Shown: positions 9,201-20,617, counted from the first letter of the stretch. The stretch: 43,736 nt of DNA from Candidatus Ozemobacteraceae bacterium (GCA_035373905.1 DAOSOK010000039.1:1-43736); one strand, 5' to 3'. Notes: generated by a model from the sequence alone, not told the origin. Made by a program: numbers and translations.

Positions 9201-9983
9201 CAGGATGTTGCGGTGGCCGGTGCGGCGCTCGATCAGATCGAGCATCTCCTTCACCCGGTCGCTCTCCTTCACGCGCTCCTCGATCCTGATCTCGTTGAAC
9301 GCCTTCGTGTCGGGGAAGAATTCGGGGTAGAACTCGACGGCGACCTTCGCGGCGAGGGCCTTGGTCGCGAGCGGCTGGTTGCGGATCTCCTCCCACTCCT
9401 TGCCCTTCGACACGTCGCGGATACGGGCCTTGAACGCGTCGAGCCGGCCGTCGCGCTCGAGCATGAACTCGAGGTAGGCGATCTTCTCGTCGCGCGAGTA
9501 GCCGGCCCACTGCATGATCTTCGCGTACAGGATGCTCGAGATGGCGGCGAGGGAAGCGCCGGCCCACTGGTCGCTGGCGAGATCGAGCATGACGACGACG
9601 GCGGGGCATTTTTTCGCGACCACGTTCAGCCGCTGCCGGAGAGCTTTCGAGGTGAACCGGTCGTACAGCCACTCGCGGAAGGGGCGGTCGCGGAGGGTGC
9701 GGGCCGGGTCGAGGGCGAAGCCGAGATACTTCGTGAAAGAGCTTTTTCCCGAGCCGTAGAAGCCCGAGACCCAGACGCCGACCTCGGGGTTGTTGCCGGA
9801 GGTCATGCCCTCCTCGAGCAGGTCGAGCAGGGTCCCGAAATGCTCCTGGATGCTGTCGGTCGCGACATACTCGCGGATTTCCTGCTCGAGAAGATCCTCG
9901 ACGGTGGCGTCGTAGGTGATGACCTTCTCGATGCGGCGGTCGATGCTGCGTGACGGGTCGAAGAGTTCGCGGATGGTCGGCAT
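6276..9983 (-). CDS. brxC: BREX P-loop ATPase BrxC
   Basis: 1,235 aa, full length for the family. It is the large ATP-binding core protein of BREX (PglY-like), thought to power or assemble the defence complex with PglZ and PglX. The N-terminus MPTIRELFDPSRSIDRRIEKV is typical. Walker A is FYGSGKSSF (about residues 73-81), and LFVLDEVGQYVA (about 260-270) looks like the Walker B region. A long helical region follows. The last about 100 residues start with a Pro/Ala-rich linker and end in a Lys/Ala-rich helical tail. Start: ATG 9983 directly follows brxB (4-base gap). After its stop come the AACTTGC array and the AbiE pair rather than pglX directly, so the usual brxC-pglX adjacency has been interrupted. 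Confidence 0.95.
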   Translation of the reverse strand: MPTIRELFDPSRSIDRRIEKVITYDATVEDLLEQEIREYVATDSIQEHFGTLLDLLEEGMTSGNNPEVGVWVSGFYGSGKSSFTKYLGFALDPARTLRDRPFREWLYDRFTSKALRQRLNVVAKKCPAVVVMLDLASDQWAGASLAAISSILYAKIMQWAGYSRDEKIAYLEFMLERDGRLDAFKARIRDVSKGKEWEEIRNQPLATKALAAKVAVEFYPEFFPDTKAFNEIRIEERVKESDRVKEMLDLIERRTGHRNILFVLDEVGQYVAAREDLILNLDGLAKNIKNIGRGSAWIIATAQQTLTEDDPRAITNSTKLFKLKDRFPITIDLEASDIREICHRRLLTKSAEGLATLEALFDRHGPQCRHATDLKNTRFYRADLTKETFCRFYPFLPQHFDILLQLLARLARTRGGVGLRSAIKVIQDILTDPGSARESQARLAEAEAGTLATAAMFYETLREDIRKPMPHIIDGVEKAARVFESEPFTVDVAKAIGVLQVLEDFPVSRENIAALVHPSIAAPSCLDRVAAAVDALLREPSVPVSEIDGSLRFMSAAVIDLDKERGRIQPTTAEMRKIVNTAIREIFTPLPDAKLDGARQIRTGIKVAAGSLAVSVSGEKETIQTIVELVPEKRMEQVRLERIADSQQRSSDRSVWLIGYEDPAIESLALDIHRSQTIYSQYRNKTNDKDVEEYLRAQQQRADALTAELARIMTGALAKGSFVFRGTPKAVGALSPDLLEASCRHMADVARRVYEKYPEAPVQAPSNAAENFLRTEQLQKIASKDDPLGLVNRKGSGATIDVDHAALLSVRNFLEHHGLVDGRRLLDEFFEPPYGWSKDTTRYIIAVLLTAGVVKLRVAGADITTRAGDAALNSLRNTNAFNRISVALRNSAPPLEALLRAKDRLLTLTGDEISPLEEDISRCVIRHFPDYQQEYAPLRTRLETLGLPGVERAQNIQDNISEILKGDASDAAGRLGNDACPFFDDLLWARAVSLAFENGLGEVASEARTLLKEIADLPPDGPPGALARDSEELRRELAGCLDREDFHAILPEMRQKVTELRAMAAGHAKAFLETETAWLDEQKTEVRAMPEWNRLGTDDKGRLGAGLEALLPVATPDLAGIRKLLNGHYSLDQKIKRIRDDVRRQAAPAEPTHAPDDTGAATGSSYPGPDTHPGPQHPAPSKTADPAVPLKPPAPKRIKAPRAITTIKDLDALLDLLQRARPHLEAGGTIQLTAE

Positions 9984-9987
9984 GGAA

Positions 9988-10563
9988 TCAGCCCCCGATG
10001 TGAGTCGAACGGTAGTTGCCGTCTTCCGGGTAGATGCCCAGGAAGCGGAGCGCGTGCTTGCCGGCGCGACAGCCGGGGTAGAGGATGACGGTCGGAACGG
10101 TGAATCGCCCCTGGAGCTGGTGCTCGAGCGTTCCGACGCGCAGGTAGGGATGAAGCGCCTCGAGATCGGTGACGAACAGCACGGTCATGGGCCGGCCGGC
10201 GAGAGCCGCGAGACGCGCTTCCAGGCTGTTCAGCAGGGCCTTTTCGGCGGTGAGGGCGTCGGCGAGGGTCGCGTTGATCTCATGGAAGGCGTGGGGCGAT
10301 TCGGCTTCGGATTCGAGCCAGACGTCGCGCATGTCGTGGGTGGTGAGGATCTCATGGACGGCGTCGGCCATCGAGAAGGTCTCGAGCGTCCAGCCGTCGA
10401 GGGCGAGCTGGGCGGCCCAGGCTTTCATGCGGCCCTTGACGGCCAGCATGAGCGCGGGATCGAACACGAGATACCAGACGGGGTCGTCGCCGGGCGTGGA
10501 GAAGCTCCGGCCGGCTTTCAGACGGTGTTTCAGCTCTTCAAAAGCGGTTTGCAGCGATTCCAC
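9988..10563 (-). CDS. brxB: BREX protein BrxB (DUF1788)
   Basis: 191 aa, the normal size for DUF1788/BrxB, a small conserved BREX core protein of unclear biochemical role. Recognisable features are WYLVFDP near residue 37, the central WTLETFSMADAVHEIL segment, and the C-terminal PTVILYPGCRAGKHALRFLGIYPEDGNYRSTHI-type ending characteristic of the family. Start: GTG 10563 has a strong GGAGG site six bases upstream; the frame is open further up but that part lies within brxA. It overlaps brxA by 26 bases and is followed after four bases by brxC, so the genes are very likely co-transcribed and translationally coupled. Confidence 0.92.
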   Translation of the reverse strand: MESLQTAFEELKHRLKAGRSFSTPGDDPVWYLVFDPALMLAVKGRMKAWAAQLALDGWTLETFSMADAVHEILTTHDMRDVWLESEAESPHAFHEINATLADALTAEKALLNSLEARLAALAGRPMTVLFVTDLEALHPYLRVGTLEHQLQGRFTVPTVILYPGCRAGKHALRFLGIYPEDGNYRSTHIGG

Positions 10564-11380
10564 GAAGGGCCTCCTCGAAGGAGCGATACTGCCACGCAAT
10601 GCGCACGAGGTCGCCGGCGCCCTGCAGGATGAAGTGCCGGCCGGCTGTGCGGACGAGGTGGGGCGGGACGTCGGCCGGCTCGAGGCCGAACAGCCGCCAG
10701 TCGGGATGATTCACGAGCGAGGTGTCGTTGATGCCGGAGAAGTGGAGCTCGTGGGCCAGATACAGGGCGGTCAGGTCGTCAAGCCGGAAGGGGAGAATCT
10801 GGCGGATGCCGGCGCGGTCGGGCCCGGCGAGGCCGAACTCGGTCAGGCAGCCGGTCAGGTAGCGGGCGACGCGGATCATCATGATATCCGACCAGGGCGG
10901 GTCGATGGCGCCCTCGGCCGTGGCCGTGGTCAGGAAGTCGAGCGCGTGGTCCCGGGTGATATCGAGGGCGCCGGCCGCGAACCTTCGCCAGTAGACGTTT
11001 TCCAGGAAGTCCGCCAGGACCGGGTTTGCCCGGGCCGTGTACAGCAGGAGGAGCTGCATGAGACTGCGCCATGGGACGCCGAGTTCGAGCAGGGTCTTCA
11101 GGTGCGACGCGGCGGGCGGCTCCCCGCGCAGGTAGCGGTCGGCGAAGACGCGGCCGACGATGTCTTCGACGCGCAGGGCGGTGGCGCGGCCGAGGGCGCC
11201 GGATGCTGCCGCTTTCCGTTTCAGGGCGGCAACGGTCATGCCCGGCTCCCAGAGGCGGAGCAGGGCGGCCGTCTCGTCGGGCATTCCCTGGCCCTTCGAG
11301 AGCGCCGTGGTGTATCGGCGCGGCCGGCGGTCAGGCGGCGAAGTAGGGGAACGTCTGGGTGCCGCGGTGGAATGCGTCAT
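10538..11380 (-). CDS. brxA: BREX protein BrxA (DUF1819)
   Basis: 280 aa. It belongs to DUF1819/BrxA, a small helical protein present in many BREX types; homologues bind DNA. The N-terminal YTTALSKGQGMPDETAALL segment and the following ALRVEDIVGRVFADRYL fit the family signature, as does the later LLYTARANPVLADFL. Start: ATG 11380 was chosen because the conserved YTTALSKG segment must be included, which excludes ATG 11284; a TTG at 11410 is also in frame. It overlaps brxE by 50 bases, an unusually long overlap, and brxB begins before it ends. Confidence 0.9.
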   Translation of the reverse strand: MTHSTAAPRRSPTSPPDRRPRRYTTALSKGQGMPDETAALLRLWEPGMTVAALKRKAAASGALGRATALRVEDIVGRVFADRYLRGEPPAASHLKTLLELGVPWRSLMQLLLLYTARANPVLADFLENVYWRRFAAGALDITRDHALDFLTTATAEGAIDPPWSDIMMIRVARYLTGCLTEFGLAGPDRAGIRQILPFRLDDLTALYLAHELHFSGINDTSLVNHPDWRLFGLEPADVPPHLVRTAGRHFILQGAGDLVRIAWQYRSFEEALRGIAANRF

Positions 11381-11906
11381 GATAATGTCGGGCCAGCTCC
11401 TCGACGGCAAAGCCGGTGAGAACGGTGCGGACGGTGCCGATCTGGACGGGGCCGTCGGGGGCGCGGAGGCCTCCGGGTCCCAGCTTTTTCAGCAGTTCGA
11501 GCGCCGTTTCGCGGGAGGCGATACTATCGGCGGCCTGCGGGGCGACCTCGTCGAGCAGAAGTCGATGCATCTGCTCCTCGATAGGAAGCGGGAGGCGGAA
11601 CAGATGGAACACGCCCGCCTTGCCGATTCGCTCGTCATGGAGGCGGCGTGCGGCCTCGGTGACCGAGGTGATGCCTGCCGCGATCGGCGTGCGGGGGAAC
11701 GTGACGGCCAGGAACTGGCGCCCTGTGGCGCTCAGAAAGGTGGTGTCCCACCAGCCCGCCTGGTGCTGCTCGCCAAGGAAGCCGACGGCGGCCCGCAGGT
11801 TCAGGAGCTTGCGAAGGCAATCGACGTCGGCGGCTGGGGTGCGATCCGCCCGGTTGTGCGGGGTCTGGTCCAAGGGCTCCTGCTCCGTATGATGATTGTG
11901 GACCAT
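11331..11906 (-). CDS. brxE: BrxE family protein, first gene of the BREX operon
   Basis: 191 aa. BrxE is a small protein of unknown activity whose position ahead of brxA is the hallmark of type 6 BREX. Visible family-like features: RKLLNLRAAVGFLGEQHQAGWWD (about residues 31-53), FLAVTFPRT (about 65-73), AARRLHDERIGKAGVFHLFRLP (about 85-106) and a C-terminal VEELARHYHDAF segment. Start: ATG 11906 has an AAGGGGAA ribosome site six bases upstream. It overlaps brxA and reads in the same direction as the rest of the locus. The region just before it is AT-rich and probably contains the operon promoter. Confidence 0.88.
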   Translation of the reverse strand: MVHNHHTEQEPLDQTPHNRADRTPAADVDCLRKLLNLRAAVGFLGEQHQAGWWDTTFLSATGRQFLAVTFPRTPIAAGITSVTEAARRLHDERIGKAGVFHLFRLPLPIEEQMHRLLLDEVAPQAADSIASRETALELLKKLGPGGLRAPDGPVQIGTVRTVLTGFAVEELARHYHDAFHRGTQTFPYFAA

Positions 11907-11939
11907 ATACTATTCCCCTTCCCCGAAGAAGGCAAGCAT

Positions 11940-11985
11940 TTTAGCGGCCTACCTGTAATATATCATAAAGCATATTATAATGCGC
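11940..11985 (-). promoter_or_regulatory. AT-rich region with possible BREX operon promoter
   Basis: The short gap before brxE is much richer in A and T than the surroundings. It contains a minus-strand TATAAT (11979-11974) inside a near-palindrome, GCATATTATAATGC (11970-11983). The hexamer overlaps the stop of the upstream radical SAM gene. No convincing -35 box was found at 16-18 bases, so a promoter is possible rather than shown. Confidence 0.35.
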
Positions 11986-13627
11986 GGGGAGCGAGGTCGC
12001 TCTGATTCGCGGTGTTGGCTTCGAGGAGAAGCAGGTGGAGCGAGTCCTGGGCGAGGGAGGCGTGGCGGAGGCCGAAGGCGGGGCCGAGGATGCGGTCTGC
12101 GAGGGCGGCGATGCGGGTTCGGAACTCGTGAAGGGAGGTCGAGGCGGCGGGGCCGGAAGTGACGGGAAACTGCCAGGCGAGGTCGTTGTGGGATGCGCGG
12201 ATCGGGCCGTTCCAGCCGAACGAGGAAGGGTCGGCCGCGAGGTCGGTTTCGAGCTCGCCGGTCAGCGGAAACAGGTCGAACGAGACGCCGAAGGGGTCGA
12301 AGGCGGGCCAGACGTCGGCGAGCAGGTCGAGCGTCGCCTGGCGGTCGCTCTCTTCCTCGCCCGGAAAGCCGGTCATCAGGAAAAAGTGCACGGCCAGGCC
12401 GGCCGCGGCGGCATCCCGCAGGATGCGGCGTGATCTGGTTGTATTCGTGCCTTTATGGAATTTTTCCAGAAGACGGTCTGAACCGCTTTCGACGCCGATG
12501 AACAGTTTCCGGCAACCTGCGGCGCGGGCGTGGTCGAAGGTTTCCCGGGTATGGCCTTCGTCGAGGCGGGCATACGCGATCCAGGAAACCGGCTCCGGGA
12601 GCGCCTCGAATATGCCGGACAACTCCCGCATTCGTGGCGGCGGCACGGCTTCGTCGACGATGAAGAACCGCCGATGGCCCGCGGCGAAGAGGCTCCCGAT
12701 CTCGGCCGAAACGTGAGCGATCGGCTTGGGACGATACAGCGGGCGGCCGGTGGCGGCCCGCACGGGGTGGATGCAAAAGGCACAGCGGCCCCACGGGCAG
12801 CCCCGGGCCGTCTCGACCGGCATGACCAGATGTGGCGTCAGATACCCTTTCAGCGGCAAGCAGTCGAAATCCGGGGTGCCGGCATCCGACATATTCATGA
12901 CTATTGAATGTCGAGAATGCCCGGCATCCGTCTCGTTCCACCCCACGGCGTTGGGGGCCTCCGCGAGCGGCGCTCCGGCAGCCAGCGCCGACAGCAGCGG
13001 TTCCCCGTCTCCAAGGCCGAGCGCGTTGACTGCGGGCTGCAGCCAGCTCATCTGAGGGAGCATGCTCCGGCGATACGTGACGGCGTCTCCGCCCAGAACG
13101 ATCCGCACGCGGGGAAGGTCGCGCCGGAACCTGGCCGCCAGGGCGAGCGATGCCGCAAGCTGGGTGTCGGAGATGGCGGAGATACCTATGAGATCAGGAT
13201 TCCACGACAGGATTTCCGCGATCTCCGACTCCAGGTGGCGCAGAAAGGGCACCGAGTCAGGCGCGGCGAGGACGGCTTTCCAGTCGCGCGAGGCGACGGC
13301 AGAGGGGGTGCCGCCGCAGGTATCCCAGAACAGGCGGCCCTTTCCCCGCGGGTCGAACCGCCCGTCGAAAATCTTCTGGAGTTCGCCCGTGATGCGCAGG
13401 TATTCCCGGGCGTCACGCAACGATGCGGGGTCGAGCAGTTTCCCGAGAAGAAACTCCTCGATGCCGCCCGGCAGTTCGGGCCGGAGCAGCCGCCGGTACA
13501 GCGCCAGGTTCAGATCCCTGACCAGCACATCCGCCCCGGCCCGGCGCAGCGCGCCCGCCAATACGGCCGGGGCGAGCGGCGGCTGGCGGGGGTCCCACTG
13601 GGGCGGGAAGACCAGGGCGGCGCGCAT
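11975..13627 (-). CDS. radical SAM protein with B12-binding-like N-terminal domain
   Basis: 550 aa. The N-terminal about 200 residues (ALVFPPQWDPRQPPLAPAVLAGALRRAGADV, later GISAISDTQLAASLALAARF and VLGGDA) have the Rossmann-like layout seen ahead of radical SAM domains, but the cobalamin-binding DxHxxG motif is absent. The radical SAM domain starts near residue 270, with cysteines at 277, 282 and 285, a CX4CX2C pattern instead of the usual CX3CX2C. The later GVESGSDRLLEKFHKGTN and FFLMTGFPGEEESD segments are standard radical SAM elements. Substrate and reaction cannot be told from the sequence. ATG 13627 directly abuts the stop of the DUF3006 gene, so the two are coupled. Confidence 0.8.
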   Translation of the reverse strand: MRAALVFPPQWDPRQPPLAPAVLAGALRRAGADVLVRDLNLALYRRLLRPELPGGIEEFLLGKLLDPASLRDAREYLRITGELQKIFDGRFDPRGKGRLFWDTCGGTPSAVASRDWKAVLAAPDSVPFLRHLESEIAEILSWNPDLIGISAISDTQLAASLALAARFRRDLPRVRIVLGGDAVTYRRSMLPQMSWLQPAVNALGLGDGEPLLSALAAGAPLAEAPNAVGWNETDAGHSRHSIVMNMSDAGTPDFDCLPLKGYLTPHLVMPVETARGCPWGRCAFCIHPVRAATGRPLYRPKPIAHVSAEIGSLFAAGHRRFFIVDEAVPPPRMRELSGIFEALPEPVSWIAYARLDEGHTRETFDHARAAGCRKLFIGVESGSDRLLEKFHKGTNTTRSRRILRDAAAAGLAVHFFLMTGFPGEEESDRQATLDLLADVWPAFDPFGVSFDLFPLTGELETDLAADPSSFGWNGPIRASHNDLAWQFPVTSGPAASTSLHEFRTRIAALADRILGPAFGLRHASLAQDSLHLLLLEANTANQSDLAPRAL

Positions 13628-13801
13628 TCAGACCAGCACGGAGACGCGGTCGCCCTCTTCGAGTTCGACTTTCTTGATCTTGCTGCGGGGCACGTAGACC
13701 TCGATCATCATTTCAGGGTCCTTCGGGTCTTTCACGAGCACGACGACGACGCTTCCCTCGATGCGGTCGACCACCCCGCTGACACGACGTTTCTCGGCCA
13801 T
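13628..13801 (-). CDS. small DUF3006-like protein
   Basis: 57 aa. The protein starts MAEKRRVSGVVDRIEG, has a Val-rich strand, then VYVPRSKIKKVELEEGDRVSVLV. The VDRIEG...VP...EGD pattern matches DUF3006, small beta-strand proteins of unknown function common in Firmicutes and other bacteria. A strong AAGGAGAGG site precedes ATG 13801. The stop codon is directly followed by the ATG of the radical SAM gene with no gap, so both are very likely translated together. No function is claimed. Confidence 0.75.
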   Translation of the reverse strand: MAEKRRVSGVVDRIEGSVVVVLVKDPKDPEMMIEVYVPRSKIKKVELEEGDRVSVLV

Positions 13802-13830
13802 ACTTCCTCTCCTTTTCGATAAGAACCTTC

Positions 13831-13850
13831 ATCCGCAGATGACGCAGATC
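13831..13850. repeat. dispersed intergenic repeat, family B
   Basis: The sequence ATCCGCAGATGACGCAGAT lies between the divergent DUF3006 and Smr genes. The same 19 bases recur exactly at 34299-34317, and variants occur at 25793-25812 and, inverted, at 25893-25910. It behaves like a short REP-type intergenic element. Confidence 0.7.
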
Positions 13851-13924
13851 GGGTGAACGGGAACGTTTCATCCGGGAAGTGCTTGAAGAGCGTCTCTCTC
13901 TTTCATTATACTGCGAAACATAGC

Positions 13925-14383
13925 ATGGACAACGAAATCGATCTGCACGGGCTCCTGGTGGCCGAAGCCATCGAGGCGTTCATCGGGTATTACAACGACC
14001 GGGTGCGCGGCGGCGATTACCGCCGCATCCTCGTCATCCACGGCTACGGCTCAACCGGCGAGGGCGGGAAGATCCGGACCCGGCTCCGGAGTTTCCTGGC
14101 CGGCCACGAGGAGTATCTTTCCTTCGAACCCGGCGAGCATCTCAGCGGCGGAAACCTCGGCAGTACCTTCGTCTTTCCCCGAAAGTTTTTGCCTTCGCCG
14201 CTCGATGCCCTGTCCAACGAGATCCTCGACTACTGCCGGAGTCCCAAGACGAAATCGAAGATCGCCGGCAAGTTCCGCAACGCCGGCGAAGCGAAAATCC
14301 AGGCGTGCCTCCAGGACCTCGAAAAAAAGAAGCGACTTGCCGTCACTCACAAGGGCGGTTATAAGGTATATACTTCAATATAA
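13925..14383 (+). CDS. Smr-domain protein (MutS2 C-terminal-like)
   Basis: 152 aa. Residues 3-65 form an Smr domain: IDLHGLLVAEAIEAF gives the DLHG motif and ILVIHGYGSTGEGGKIRTRL the HGxG motif. Smr domains are found at the end of MutS2 and as stand-alone proteins, and several have nuclease activity on nicked or branched DNA or on RNA. The C-terminal third is basic and may form a small winged helix (AKIQACLQDLEKKKRLAVTHKGG). Start: ATG 13925 (MDNEIDLHG) places the domain at the very N-terminus; a GTG at 13853 would add 24 residues of non-conserved sequence. No clear ribosome site was seen for either. It is divergent from the DUF3006 gene. Confidence 0.82.
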   Translation: MDNEIDLHGLLVAEAIEAFIGYYNDRVRGGDYRRILVIHGYGSTGEGGKIRTRLRSFLAGHEEYLSFEPGEHLSGGNLGSTFVFPRKFLPSPLDALSNEILDYCRSPKTKSKIAGKFRNAGEAKIQACLQDLEKKKRLAVTHKGGYKVYTSI

Positions 14384-14388
14384 GCAAA

Positions 14389-14433
14389 CCGGCCCCGGGA
14401 TAGGCATAAGCAAGACGAGCTTCCCGAGGCCGG
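14389..14433. terminator. possible two-way terminator between convergent genes
   Basis: An imperfect inverted repeat, CCGGCCCCGGG (14389-14399) against CCCGAGGCCGG (14423-14433), pairs 10 of 11 positions around a 23-base loop. It lies between the ends of the convergent Smr gene and the secreted protein gene. There is no clear U-tract on either side, so it is a weak terminator call. Confidence 0.35.
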
Positions 14434-14452
14434 CTGTCAGAGTCGTTTCAGC

Positions 14453-16486
14453 TCATTTCAGGCCGGGGACGTTGGCGCGCTTCATCTTCTGCTTGAAGTT
14501 GAAGGCGGCCCACTTGAACGGCGGGGCCTTCGCGACGCCGACGTTCTCCTCGGTCAAAAACGAAATGCTCCAGGTGTAGATGATGTCGGGGGTGGTCTCG
14601 CCCTCGACGTCGACGGCCACCTGGAAGGTCAGCGCCCACTGCACGGGCTGGCCGAAAATATTGCGCTTGAAACAATACCAGTCGGGCTCGACGATGCAGG
14701 CGGCGAGCGCCTTCTCGGTCGGCTTGCAGGTGGAGTTGAAGTAGTCGAGGGCGGCTTTCGTCAGCTCCTCCGGCGTGCCGGGGCCGGCGAAGCCCTTGTG
14801 GTTGCCGGGCCACTGGCGTTCGGCGATCTGTTTCTCGATGGCGGCCGCATCCCCGACAGCAGCTTCCTCGACCTTCGCCGTGAGGTCGATCAGAGCGGCG
14901 TTGTGCGGGTCGTAGCGCAGGCCGAGCTGTACGAGCTGCTTCAGCTCCTCGAACTTCTTGGCCCGGATGGCCTCGGCGAAGGCGCTCATGATCTGGAGGT
15001 CCTGGTTCGTCTGCTCGACGATCGCGTCGGCGGTCTCCTTGCGCAGTTTCGGAATAGCGCTGAAGATCTTGTCGAAATACACCACCTCGGCGCTCCAGTC
15101 CCAGCCGGAGGGGTTCTTGCCGAGAAGGCCCTCCATGGCGGTTTCGAGCGCTTCCTGCTTCGCGCCGCAGAGCTTCCCGAGATACTCGATTTTCTGCTTC
15201 ACGACGGCCGAGTCGGTCTTCTCGAACTTTTCCAGCTCGTCGTAGAACGACGCCCAATTCATCGGGTGAATGTTGCCGTTTTCGATCTTGTAGGTGGTCT
15301 CCCTGAGCTTCTCACGCTCGTCCCGGAGCGCCTGCCATGCGGCGAGAACCGCCTCCTTTTCCTTCCCGGCTTCGGCAAAGCCTGCCTCACACGCTTGTTC
15401 CATCCTCTTTACCTCCTCTTGGAATCGCTTCAGTGCCGGGTGTCCGGCCTGATGATCGTTCGCGAACACGTTCGAGACCTGCTCCACGGTCTTTCCGACC
15501 TGCGCCATGAGTTCCTGTCCGGCTCCGGCATTGCCGCGGGCGGTGGTCAGCAGCATCGCCTTGTATGCCTCGAGACGCGCGCGATCCATGTTCTCGAGGT
15601 TGTCGCAGGGAGCGTCGCCGGGGTTGAAGCAACTCTTGTAGCCGATCTTTTCGAGTTCGGAAACCATGGCCGCGAGCTTGTCGCGATGCGGCGCCAGCTC
15701 GGCATCCGTGGCTTCCCAGCCGTCCTGCAGGGCGGCCGTGTAATACCCTACCGCCTCGTGGAACAGCTTGTGGGCCTTCCGCTGGATCAGGACGTCCTTC
15801 GGCTCCATCTCGCCGGTGTTGGGGTCTTGTTCGTCGGCCGTCAGGCTGCCGGCGGCTTTCGCCTCGTCATACGCCTTGACGAGCCCGGGAAACGCCTGCT
15901 CGAACGCGGCGATCGCATCTTTCGTATAGTCGATATTATTTGTCGGAAGCCGCTTGGATGGACCGGTTTTCTTTTCGGGAACGGGGTCGGCAGGCGTGGC
16001 GGCCGCAACCGGATCCGGAGGGGCGGCGGGCTCGGCGGTCGGTTGCGGTGTCGACGGGGCCTGGGGAGCTTGAGATGCCTGGGGAGCCGCTTCCGCGAAC
16101 TCGATGCCGGCGATGTCGCTTCCCGTGACGGTGCCGTTCGCGTCCTCGCCCGTTTCCCTGTCGGTGCCGGTGAACTCCATGTGGACGCTCCTGCCCACGA
16201 AGATCCAGGCGCGCTCGAGTTGCCGGGTTTTTCCGTCGAGGGTGGTTACCGTGTGGATGCGGGTGTTCTTGTCCCACTCGATCTTTTTGATGTCCTTGAA
16301 CAGGATGCTCGTCTTCTTGCCGCCGACGGGCGTGTACTCGATCCGGCCGTCGGGGCTGATCGCCGTGACGTCGATGGTCCTGCCCTCGGTGGTCGTGATC
16401 GTCGCCCGAAGGTCGGCGGCCCAGACGGCTCCGCCCAGGGCGATCGCGATGGCAACCGGTGCGAGAAAATGAAAACAGGTTCTCAT
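14453..16486 (-). CDS. secreted protein of unknown function
   Basis: 677 aa; not recognised as a named family. Residues 1-22 are a signal peptide (MRTCFHFLAPVAIAIALGG, cleavage probably after VWA), so it is exported. Residues 25-110 look beta-rich (ATITTTEGRTIDVTAISPDG...ILFKDIKKIEWD), resembling small domains in which a quantity is compared along strands. A Pro/Ala/Gln-rich linker follows (about 112-165). The rest, about 500 residues, appears mainly helical, with six or so cysteines (for example KSCFNPGDAPCDN) that may form disulphides, and ends in a small domain with paired Trp and Tyr (DWYCFKRNIF). Start: ATG 16486 makes the signal peptide begin correctly; an upstream ATG at 16525 is less likely. 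It is monocistronic and divergent from the histidine kinase. Confidence 0.75.
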   Translation of the reverse strand: MRTCFHFLAPVAIAIALGGAVWAADLRATITTTEGRTIDVTAISPDGRIEYTPVGGKKTSILFKDIKKIEWDKNTRIHTVTTLDGKTRQLERAWIFVGRSVHMEFTGTDRETGEDANGTVTGSDIAGIEFAEAAPQASQAPQAPSTPQPTAEPAAPPDPVAAATPADPVPEKKTGPSKRLPTNNIDYTKDAIAAFEQAFPGLVKAYDEAKAAGSLTADEQDPNTGEMEPKDVLIQRKAHKLFHEAVGYYTAALQDGWEATDAELAPHRDKLAAMVSELEKIGYKSCFNPGDAPCDNLENMDRARLEAYKAMLLTTARGNAGAGQELMAQVGKTVEQVSNVFANDHQAGHPALKRFQEEVKRMEQACEAGFAEAGKEKEAVLAAWQALRDEREKLRETTYKIENGNIHPMNWASFYDELEKFEKTDSAVVKQKIEYLGKLCGAKQEALETAMEGLLGKNPSGWDWSAEVVYFDKIFSAIPKLRKETADAIVEQTNQDLQIMSAFAEAIRAKKFEELKQLVQLGLRYDPHNAALIDLTAKVEEAAVGDAAAIEKQIAERQWPGNHKGFAGPGTPEELTKAALDYFNSTCKPTEKALAACIVEPDWYCFKRNIFGQPVQWALTFQVAVDVEGETTPDIIYTWSISFLTEENVGVAKAPPFKWAAFNFKQKMKRANVPGLK

Positions 16487-16508
16487 GCCCTTTGATATCC
16501 TCCATAGC

Positions 16509-16538
16509 ATCATATATACTTTCATGGGCCGCTGTCAT
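16509..16538 (-). promoter_or_regulatory. candidate promoter of the secreted protein gene
   Basis: On the minus strand ATGACA (16538-16533, five of six matches to TTGACA) and TATGAT (16514-16509, five of six matches to TATAAT) are separated by 18 bases. The expected start of transcription falls about 15-20 bases before ATG 16486, just upstream of a GGAGG element. Confidence 0.5.
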
Positions 16539-16618
16539 GAAACGGCGAATTCACTATACATGAAAATACCCTTTTGCGCCCTGTGTGCCGATTGCAGTAC
16601 GGGAGGAAGGGGTTTATC

Positions 16619-16687
16619 ATGAGAGAAGCGATCGAGAATACAACGGTCGCCGGCTTCGAAGCCGCACGAGAAAAGATGACGAAATGA
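16619..16687 (+). CDS. possible 22-residue leader ORF before the kinase gene
   Basis: The frame MREAIENTTVAGFEAAREKM-TK-stop starts at ATG 16619. A strong GGGAGGAAGGGG ribosome site ends six bases before it. After the stop, at 16692-16706, lies a 15-base palindrome (CCGGGAATTTCCCGG). The small peptide would be amphipathic and helical. It may be a leader peptide or a chance frame. Evidence is limited to the ribosome site and position. Confidence 0.3.
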   Translation: MREAIENTTVAGFEAAREKMTK

Positions 16688-16757
16688 CGGACCGGGAATT
16701 TCCCGGAGAGATCGGGGCCGACCTTCGCCGGTCCCTGTGAGACGGATACGAGCAGGA

Positions 16758-20600
<3,843 letters not shown>

Positions 20601-20617
20601 ATCGGGCCGGAACCTCT

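Noticed and set aside
7113..9953. 946-codon plus-strand frame opposite brxC
   Set aside because: Antisense to a full-length BrxC with clear motifs; sequence is Arg/Leu/Glu-rich as expected for antisense frames in high-GC DNA.
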